Source: a virus. Taken from it: 21,474 nt of DNA. The notes beneath the pieces were generated by a model. That model made no database searches. It was not told where the DNA came from and was given only the letters and a program-made list of their open reading frames with translations. Both the position numbers and the translations under genes were made by a program. Where the stretch lies: positions 1 through 21,474 of the IMG/VR virus record IMGVR_UViG_3300027801_000191. One strand, 5' to 3'. Positions 16,438-21,474 of this stretch are shown here, piece after piece (positions within the stretch are counted from its first letter, which is position 1; each line of letters begins with the position of its first letter).

Positions 16438-16457
16438 TACTTTTACCCTCTATTAAT

Positions 16458-16727
16458 TTAACTCTCTATATTCACATATCTATATACAGTGATATCAGAT
16501 ACTATACTAGACTCTATCTCTTTTACTTTTCTAATCGCTTGTTGAAATTGATTAGGTGGAGGGCAAATTCTAGACTGTCTTAGAACTTTATGTTGGTTAA
16601 CTATAGAACAAAGATTTGCCTCATTTATAATTTCACTATAACTCTTAGAGCCTATGTCTTTTTTAGACAGGTACTCTAAAACACAACGTAGCCACATAGT
16701 ATTTTTTTTCTTTCTAGTATTAGACAT
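16458..16727 (-). CDS. 89-residue hypothetical protein
   Basis: I do not recognise this protein. It is basic at the N-terminus (TRKKK), then has a predicted helix 'TMWLRCVLEYLSKKD', a Ser/Asn-rich middle, 'RICPPPNQFQQAIRKVKEI' and a C-terminal 'SDITVYRYVN' strand. The helix-loop-helix feel with a terminal beta strand would suit a small winged-helix or protein-binding domain, but no signature motif supports that. It overlaps the DUF3846 stop as TAATG, with GGAGAGGAAGAA before the start acting as SD, and ends 20 nt before the nuclease gene. Two cysteines (C15, C40) plus C55 are too scattered for a zinc site. Confidence 0.7.
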   Translation of the reverse strand: MSNTRKKKNTMWLRCVLEYLSKKDIGSKSYSEIINEANLCSIVNQHKVLRQSRICPPPNQFQQAIRKVKEIESSIVSDITVYRYVNIES

Positions 16728-16744
16728 TATTCTTCCTCTCCTTC
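16725..16744 (-). repeat. Coupling-junction 20-mer, copy 1
   Basis: This copy is identical over 20 nt to bases 16970-16989. Each copy encodes the Glu/Gly-rich C-terminus, carries the SD (GGAGAGG) for the next gene, and ends in the TAATG stop-start overlap. Confidence 0.85.
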
Positions 16745-16972
16745 CATTACAACCACATCACCTACGATGTAATCGTCAAAATCAATCATACTATTAGCCG
16801 CAGGATTGTGTGGTAAACCCATCAACTTACCTTCTTCATTACAATAAAAACGCCCACCATTAGCAGTAGTTACACCTTCTATGTAACCACCTACTGCTTT
16901 CTGTAATTCCTCAAGTGGAGGATTCTTACCCATTTGCTCAATAGTTCCATCTACTTTCAATAGGTATGCCAT
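16727..16972 (-). CDS. DUF3846 family protein
   Basis: This 81-residue protein matches the DUF3846 pattern seen in phage, plasmid and archaeal virus proteins: 'LQKAVGGYIEGV' (23-34), 'YCNEEGKLMGLPHNPAAN' (43-60) and 'DDYIVGDVVVM' (66-76). The family has no established activity; its conserved core suggests a small beta-rich fold. It is coupled on both sides by TAATG overlaps, between a zinc-ribbon protein and the 89-residue gene. The Glu-rich C-terminus (EGEEE) is shared with the upstream zinc-ribbon protein because the same 20-nt junction is repeated there. Confidence 0.8.
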   Translation of the reverse strand: MAYLLKVDGTIEQMGKNPPLEELQKAVGGYIEGVTTANGGRFYCNEEGKLMGLPHNPAANSMIDFDDYIVGDVVVMEGEEE

Positions 16973-16989
16973 TATTCTTCCTCTCCTTC
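16970..16989 (-). repeat. Coupling-junction 20-mer, copy 2
   Basis: This is the second copy of the junction at 16725-16744, at the end of the zinc-ribbon gene. The sequence between the copies is the DUF3846 gene, so the pair brackets one gene exactly. Confidence 0.85.
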
Positions 16990-17268
16990 ATCCCAATCTG
17001 CTATGGTTGTTTGTGTACCTTTGTATAAATCATGTTTACAGTTAGGGCAATCATCACTCTGTTCTAACCCTTCTAATTTAGGACGTAGAACTTCTTCATT
17101 ACAGTTAGCGCACTTTAATTTCTCTAAGTGGCCTTGAGAATCTAAGAAAGTATATAGTAAATGATGTAGTCTCATTAAATCTTGGGCTACGGCATTACCG
17201 AAACCATGAAACTCACTTTCTATCTTATCCAATCTTCCATTTATTTCTGCATCACTCTTTCTCGACAT
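16972..17268 (-). CDS. 98-residue zinc-ribbon protein
   Basis: The first 50 residues are a predicted helix or coiled coil ('INGRLDKIESEFHGFG', 'RLHHLLYTFLDSQG'). They are followed by a zinc ribbon with CANC (C53, C56) and CPNC (C74, C77) separated by 17 residues. The C-terminus is acidic (DWDEGEEE). The layout suggests a small adaptor: helix for partner binding, ribbon for nucleic acid or protein contact. It lies directly after the DNA polymerase gene, with a 34-nt gap holding a possible box A. No good SD is seen, so leaderless initiation is possible. Function is unknown. Confidence 0.75.
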   Translation of the reverse strand: MSRKSDAEINGRLDKIESEFHGFGNAVAQDLMRLHHLLYTFLDSQGHLEKLKCANCNEEVLRPKLEGLEQSDDCPNCKHDLYKGTQTTIADWDEGEEE

Positions 17269-17291
17269 ATTATTACATACCCTATTACGAC

Positions 17292-17297
17292 TATAAA
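17292..17297 (-). promoter_or_regulatory. Possible archaeal box A (TTTATA)
   Basis: TTTATA on the minus strand fits the YTTAWA box A consensus. Its centre is about 26 nt before the ATG at 17268, the distance expected for a leaderless archaeal transcript, and this is the widest gap in the operon. In AT-rich DNA such a match can arise by chance. Confidence 0.35.
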
Positions 17298-17302
17298 GGT
17301 TA

Positions 17303-19513
17303 TTATACCCACACTAAGCCTGTTATTCCTTTCAGAGCGTTATCTAAAGGTTGCATATTCCACTTCATCATTTCATAGTACGGTTGTACTTTTTTTATGA
17401 TAAAACGCTCTACTAATTTATCATACCCTATATCATATAACCCTTCTATTTCACTAGGGTCATCGAATGCTATATATTTACCGTAAGAGTTTATAGTAAC
17501 CTTAAAGTAAGAGCCAGCCCTGTACCCCTTTCCTAGATACTCATTAGCCCATGCCGCACCCGCACTAGGGCCGGACAAAACTTTGTAAGTACTTAAGTCC
17601 CTATCTAGTTTACCTTTCATACATAAATCATTAGGGTCTGCTTCTTTATTAATTACTTTTAAGATAATACTAGTTAGTTTATCTGTTATAACTTCTTCTA
17701 CATCAGCAGAAAGAATACCACCTATGACATCTTGCATACATTGTTTCATAACTTGTGGCATTCTAGATTGCTTCATCTCTATACCCTTAACATATAATTT
17801 GGGGTCGTGATAAGAACCATCACTCCACAAAACATTACCCGCATACCTATTCTTAGCCATAAGAATCATAGTAGAACACCATTTCTCAAACTCGGTTTCT
17901 ATAGGAGCCATACTAATATTAATCTCCCTAAGAACATCCATACCCTCTTGAGGGGAAGGTATGAGAACGAATACGCTGTCAGTATGACCATATATTACTT
18001 TAAAACCAAAAGATTCTGCCTCTTCTTTGAGTTTGTTAAGTGTTTCTCTAGATGTATATGTTATAGCGGCGGCTATTTCGGGATTGTATAGTCCGTACTT
18101 AGCATCACCGGCCACACCATACATAGATGCGACAAGAGATTTACAAGCGAACTGCATTGTATCCCATTTATCAAAATTACTAGGGTCTGATTTTATCAAA
18201 GACTTAAATTTGTTTCTTAGTTTTGTCATGTAATCCATCTGTCTAACTAATAACCCTTTATTTTCAAGGTTAAACTTTGTACCATTACCACAATCCTGTC
18301 CCTTCTCATCAATTGTATCCCAAGAAATATTGTACAAAGATGCGTTGCTATGGTACATAGCCTTTACATCTAATATACCTACGTTGTGGTGTAGGCCTGC
18401 GTGTACATCCATGACATTAGCACCCTCATAATCAACCTTAGTAAACTGAGGGTTGCTAGGTATCTGTACATCAAACTTATCATCCATCAAAGCAAGATTA
18501 GTAAACATCTTAGTGATGAAAGGAGTGGAACGTATATCACATTGTACTACGTGTTGTAAAGCAAGATAGTATTCTATAGCATTTACTTTAGAGTCTAATT
18601 TAGGTAAGAGTCTTACGTCTTGTCTAGCATAATGTAGATACAACGGTAGGTCAGTCAGATATGTGTCGTGTCCGTTAGGAAGTTCAATCTTCTTTTCCCC
18701 TAAAACTTCCCAAGAAACATCATCTAATTTGTATGAAGGTAATTTACCATTCTTAAGTTCCCATAACTTTGAGAAGCCTACCATTAAATCTATACAATTT
18801 CTACCTAGTATTGGTTGTGCCCAGTCACCGAATTGGTAACGTATCTTATTCATAGGAGATAATCTATTTGGAGAAAGCCCAACCTTATTACATCTTTCTA
18901 TGATTGTTTTTATATCTGCACCTGTCACATACCACCCTGTAATTACATCAGGGTCTTGTTCATTAATAACTGTTAAGAATTTATCTAGCATTTCTCTTTC
19001 GTTAGGAAAGCCCCACGCTAGATTCTCGTATTCATAATCTCCATACTCACTAAATGATTGCGCTCTATCTAGATTACTGTCTACAAAATACACATACTCT
19101 TTCTCTGTATAAGAATCATAGAAAACTATTATCCGCATAGCATTAGTCTTAGGGTTCCATTCGCAATCCATATACCACACTCTATGATTGTAGTTAGGTA
19201 TAGGCTCTAGTCCTTCTTGTACCCTATCCACCATCACTCTATTTGTGTATGGTATATTTGCTTCCCATGTAGGAATGCCTAAGTCTCTTACTTCTTTTAA
19301 GTTAAATGTATCTGCTACTACAACCTTAGTTAGTTTTTCCCCTAAGATACCTCTGTAACCATCTTGCGTACTCACCGCACGAACTCTGTATGCATCATCA
19401 GTTTTAACATAACAGTAAGGCCAATGCTCTCTATCAGTAACCACTACTCTTTTATCATTGTTATCTCTATATCTTATGATAACCCCACGCTGGCTATTCT
19501 TTTCTATTATCAT
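17303..19513 (-). CDS. polB: Family B DNA polymerase with 3'-5' exonuclease
   Basis: This 736-residue replicative polymerase has Exo I 'WYMDCEW' (D116, E118), Exo II 'ITGWYVTGAD' (D200) and Exo III 'YARQD' (Y295, D299). The polymerase motifs are A 'LDVKAMYHSNASLYN' (D382), B 'KSLVASMYG' (K458, Y465, G466) and C 'YGHTDS' (508-513), with 'KLYVKGIEMKQSR' near 572-584. Canonical motif B is KxxxNSxYG and motif C YGDTDS, so Asn is Ala462 and the first Asp is His510. The second Asp (D512), the main metal ligand, is kept. The protein is a little shorter than cellular archaeal PolB (about 770-900 residues) and ends 'GLVWV' with no obvious PIP box. It overlaps the HTH gene by 20 nt and should work with the clamp and primase of this operon. 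Confidence 0.95.
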   Translation of the reverse strand: MIIEKNSQRGVIIRYRDNNDKRVVVTDREHWPYCYVKTDDAYRVRAVSTQDGYRGILGEKLTKVVVADTFNLKEVRDLGIPTWEANIPYTNRVMVDRVQEGLEPIPNYNHRVWYMDCEWNPKTNAMRIIVFYDSYTEKEYVYFVDSNLDRAQSFSEYGDYEYENLAWGFPNEREMLDKFLTVINEQDPDVITGWYVTGADIKTIIERCNKVGLSPNRLSPMNKIRYQFGDWAQPILGRNCIDLMVGFSKLWELKNGKLPSYKLDDVSWEVLGEKKIELPNGHDTYLTDLPLYLHYARQDVRLLPKLDSKVNAIEYYLALQHVVQCDIRSTPFITKMFTNLALMDDKFDVQIPSNPQFTKVDYEGANVMDVHAGLHHNVGILDVKAMYHSNASLYNISWDTIDEKGQDCGNGTKFNLENKGLLVRQMDYMTKLRNKFKSLIKSDPSNFDKWDTMQFACKSLVASMYGVAGDAKYGLYNPEIAAAITYTSRETLNKLKEEAESFGFKVIYGHTDSVFVLIPSPQEGMDVLREINISMAPIETEFEKWCSTMILMAKNRYAGNVLWSDGSYHDPKLYVKGIEMKQSRMPQVMKQCMQDVIGGILSADVEEVITDKLTSIILKVINKEADPNDLCMKGKLDRDLSTYKVLSGPSAGAAWANEYLGKGYRAGSYFKVTINSYGKYIAFDDPSEIEGLYDIGYDKLVERFIIKKVQPYYEMMKWNMQPLDNALKGITGLVWV

Positions 19514-19841
19514 TGTTCGGGCCTCTTGAGCGTGTTTCTATATTGTGTTTGTTCAACCATTGATTTATAGCAGTAGCGGATACACCAAACTCATCTGCTA
19601 TGTCAGCCATAGTCCTTTCTTTTTCTAGATAGTGTTCTGCTAACCACAAAGGGTCACGGTACAAAGGGTCTAACTCTTGCCTAACCTTTATGTTAGCAAC
19701 GTATTGCTCTCCATTAGGTCCATCCCATGAGATAGTACTATTACCAAAACTAGGGAATATTACACCGTCTATCTCAAAGAAATCTAACTCATCCCTTCCT
19801 TTACCTAGAAACTTTCCTTTCTTTAATTGATATTCTACCAT
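19494..19841 (-). CDS. Helix-turn-helix protein
   Basis: This 115-residue protein starts at the ATG at 19841, in a TGATG overlap with the clamp stop and with GGGGTG upstream; a GTG one codon earlier is less likely. Residues about 64-101 are a homeodomain-like HTH: 'LAEHYLEKERTMADIADEFG' followed by 'VSATAINQWLNKHNI'. This type is common in phage HNH-associated and regulatory proteins. The first half ('FFEIDGVIFPSFGNSTISWD', then 'GEQYVANIKVRQEL') looks beta-rich and is unrecognised. No nuclease motif is seen. It lies between clamp and polymerase, so it may regulate the operon or bind an origin. Its end overlaps the polymerase start by 20 nt. Confidence 0.75.
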   Translation of the reverse strand: MVEYQLKKGKFLGKGRDELDFFEIDGVIFPSFGNSTISWDGPNGEQYVANIKVRQELDPLYRDPLWLAEHYLEKERTMADIADEFGVSATAINQWLNKHNIETRSRGPNNDNRKE

Positions 19842-20719
19842 CACAACACCCCACTTTGGAATACGAAACCTTCTTCGGAAGATAGAATTAATTTATACCC
19901 TTGCTTTTGTTTAGTAAAATCTAGTATGCTTAGTGTTATCTCTGTGTTCATTAATTGTGCTACGTTATCTAAACCACCTTGAAACTTACACGTATAAACA
20001 GGCTCTTGGCTAATGGGGGAGTCTGATTTAAACAATTCTGTTTCAGTCTGCCCTTTCAACTCTTTACCTGTAATAACCCAAAGATGATTTGCATTCCACG
20101 ACAATGTGAATTCATTTAGTTTTTGGTTGTTCATGTTATCACAACGTAGTGCTTCAAATAAATCAGTAGAATCAAAAGTCCATTGGTGACTAGGTGATTG
20201 ATAATTCCCTGTAGTAAGTTTGTAATTACCAGTAATAGGATTTATTTTTTCCTTTAAAGCAAGAGACTTATCGTTCCAAGTACCCAAAGTAACATTACTG
20301 TGTGGAAACGCTAATGAGTCCATACTACTTTGTATAGTAGTAGTTTTGTTACTAGACTTAATGACTACCTTATTAGGAACAGAATTACTAACCTTAATCT
20401 CGTAAGAAATAGTTAAATTTTGACCGTGGTATTTCAATACTCCCAGTAACATATTTATATCAGATACAGGGATAGAAGTATCCTTAGTAGGACCTCCTAA
20501 TATAGTACAGGGTATATCAAAATACGATACACTAGTTAAACCATCCTTTACTAAAGAGGTAGTAGACATAATAGTAGGTAAGTTAAATGTATCTGCAACA
20601 ATATTTAATACACAAGAGTGAACTTGAGCAATACTTTTACCGTTAATGTTCTGTAGTCGTTGTGTTCTTTTTAGTAGTTGTTCTAACTGAAACTTATCTA
20701 CTGTAACTTTTAACGCCAT
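19841..20719 (-). CDS. PCNA-like sliding clamp
   Basis: The ATG at 20719 is chosen because it follows the upstream stop by 5 nt and has GGAAGAGTGAGAG as SD, giving 292 residues. A longer reading to 20758 overlaps the ATPase and adds an unconvincing N-terminus. The protein begins 'MALKVTVDKFQLEQLLKRTQ', as clamps do. It continues with mixed beta strands ('VHSCVLNIVADTF', 'IPVSDINMLLGVLKYHGQNLTISYE') and a second half containing 'TFDSTDLFEALRC', 'NHLWVITG' and a C-terminal 'YKLILSSEEGFVFQ'. It is longer than cellular PCNA (about 250 residues) and divergent. It would form a ring that tethers the operon's polymerase and nuclease. The call rests on fold pattern and gene neighbours; a non-clamp beta protein is possible. 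Confidence 0.65.
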   Translation of the reverse strand: MALKVTVDKFQLEQLLKRTQRLQNINGKSIAQVHSCVLNIVADTFNLPTIMSTTSLVKDGLTSVSYFDIPCTILGGPTKDTSIPVSDINMLLGVLKYHGQNLTISYEIKVSNSVPNKVVIKSSNKTTTIQSSMDSLAFPHSNVTLGTWNDKSLALKEKINPITGNYKLTTGNYQSPSHQWTFDSTDLFEALRCDNMNNQKLNEFTLSWNANHLWVITGKELKGQTETELFKSDSPISQEPVYTCKFQGGLDNVAQLMNTEITLSILDFTKQKQGYKLILSSEEGFVFQSGVL

Positions 20720-20724
20720 AACTC

Positions 20725-21474
20725 TCACTCTTCCGCAAGGAAGGGTAAGCCTAACCACTCTATCTTTCCATTCTTTACTGCAAGTATTTCGTGAGTAGAG
20801 CCTACATGTTCCATGTTAGCACCCTTCATCTCTTCTACAGTACCACGTACCGACCACTCACCATCATTTAGAGTTCTATCTCCTTTGACACCTGCGGCCA
20901 TGTCAGCCTTCTTCATGTATCTTGATAGGAATATCTGTTGATTGAATTTACGCATAGTACCTCTTTCCCAATCAGGTCTTTCACCTACAGTCATTAGAAC
21001 TTTCTTACCAGTTCCATCATCCATATATTGTTGTACACCTTTTAGGTGGAAAGTATAGAATATCTTATTGACAGGCAAAGCATGAATCCTAGTAAGAACG
21101 TCACGGTTTAATCTGTTACGCTCTCTCCATTCTTTTTGGTTAAAAGAATCATCTTCATTCTCAATAATTCCCTTAGACAATAAGGACTGTCTCATAGCAA
21201 ACTCACACCATTTAAGGAATGTGGAACCACCATCAAATATTATACCACCAACATCTTCACCATCTTCTGAAATCCTACGTGCTATCTCATTCACAAAGAA
21301 AGTAGTTTTATCTACTAATGCTTTATAGTTTACACTATTGTCATCATGGAAGATAGAATCATCCATCTCATCATGTAAAGGTATAACCCTTAGAGTTTTA
21401 TTATTAGGGTAAAGGTATTCTAATGTTGCTTTAGCACTATTATCTACATCTAAAACGTAGACTACTTTGCCTTC
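20725..21474 (-). CDS. RecA-like P-loop ATPase (Sak4/AAA_24-type), 5'-truncated
   Basis: The frame is open to the right edge, so the 5' end, including Walker A, is missing; an ATG at 21366 is internal. About 249 residues are visible. They begin 'GKVVYVLDVDNSAKAT', the strand that follows the P-loop in RecA-fold proteins, and contain Walker B 'GGIIFDGG' (Asp about visible residue 81) and a sensor-like strand 'KIFYTFH'. The later part ('ILAVKNGKIEWLGLPFL') suits the AAA_24/Sak4 group. These proteins anneal or pair single-stranded DNA in phage recombination. The position next to clamp and polymerase supports a recombination or replication role. Without Walker A the exact subfamily stays open. 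Confidence 0.7.
   Translation of the reverse strand, partial: EGKVVYVLDVDNSAKATLEYLYPNNKTLRVIPLHDEMDDSIFHDDNSVNYKALVDKTTFFVNEIARRISEDGEDVGGIIFDGGSTFLKWCEFAMRQSLLSKGIIENEDDSFNQKEWRERNRLNRDVLTRIHALPVNKIFYTFHLKGVQQYMDDGTGKKVLMTVGERPDWERGTMRKFNQQIFLSRYMKKADMAAGVKGDRTLNDGEWSVRGTVEEMKGANMEHVGSTHEILAVKNGKIEWLGLPFLAEE

Noticed and set aside
17807-18233. Plus-strand open frames opposite the polymerase gene
   Set aside because: They lie antisense to conserved polymerase motifs, have no recognisable domains or SD, and are shadows.
19299-20596. A shared 17-nt stretch encoding VADTFNL in both the polymerase and clamp genes (19299-19315 and 20580-20596)
   Set aside because: The surrounding sequence and protein context differ. 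A short match in AT-rich coding DNA is most simply coincidence.
20720-20758. Longer clamp start at 20758
   Set aside because: It overlaps the ATPase gene by 34 nt, has no supporting SD and adds residues unlike clamp N-termini. The ATG at 20719 has a good SD and 5-nt spacing.

Overview
The window looks like part of an AT-rich genome of a head-tailed (caudoviricete) virus of an archaeon, most likely a marine one. The evidence is a contractionless-tail gene order on the plus strand joined to an archaeal-type replication set on the minus strand: family B DNA polymerase, PCNA-like clamp, archaeo-eukaryotic primase, XPF/Hef-type nuclease and Cas4-like nuclease. This mix matches what is known of magroviruses (viruses of marine group II Euryarchaeota) and, more distantly, of tailed haloviruses. 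The lineage is inferred from gene content only; no search was run.

Plus strand, 1-13032 (tail module): a tail tube protein cut by the left edge, two small unknown genes, a tail assembly chaperone pair (1825-2465) whose second half appears to be made by programmed -1 ribosomal frameshifting, the TP901-type tape measure protein (2515-5790), and one 2407-residue tail-tip/hub protein (5809-13032). The slippery heptamer, 6-nt spacer and 7-bp hairpin of the frameshift site are all visible and lie just before the zero-frame stop.

Minus strand, right edge to 13023 (replication and repair module, read leftwards): RecA-like ATPase cut by the right edge, PCNA-like clamp, HTH protein, family B DNA polymerase, zinc-ribbon protein, DUF3846 protein, an unknown 89-residue protein, Cas4/RecB-type Fe-S nuclease, a 24-codon micro-ORF, a 54-residue zinc ribbon, a fused PriS-PriL-type primase, a winged-helix-like protein, a 43-residue zinc ribbon and an ERCC4/XPF nuclease with helix-hairpin-helix repeats. 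Nearly all junctions are ATGA, TGATG or TAATG overlaps or gaps under 35 nt, so this reads as one translationally coupled operon. The two modules converge and overlap by 10 bp at 13023-13032.

Points most worth a second look: the archaeal-virus -1 frameshift cassette; the single-chain primase carrying both the PriS catalytic motifs and a four-cysteine PriL-like C-terminus; the altered polymerase motifs (YGHTDS and KSLVASMYG); the helicase-free XPF nuclease with EAK in place of ERK; and a set of coupled micro-genes and zinc ribbons. I saw no tRNA, rRNA, CRISPR array, integrase or insertion sequence.
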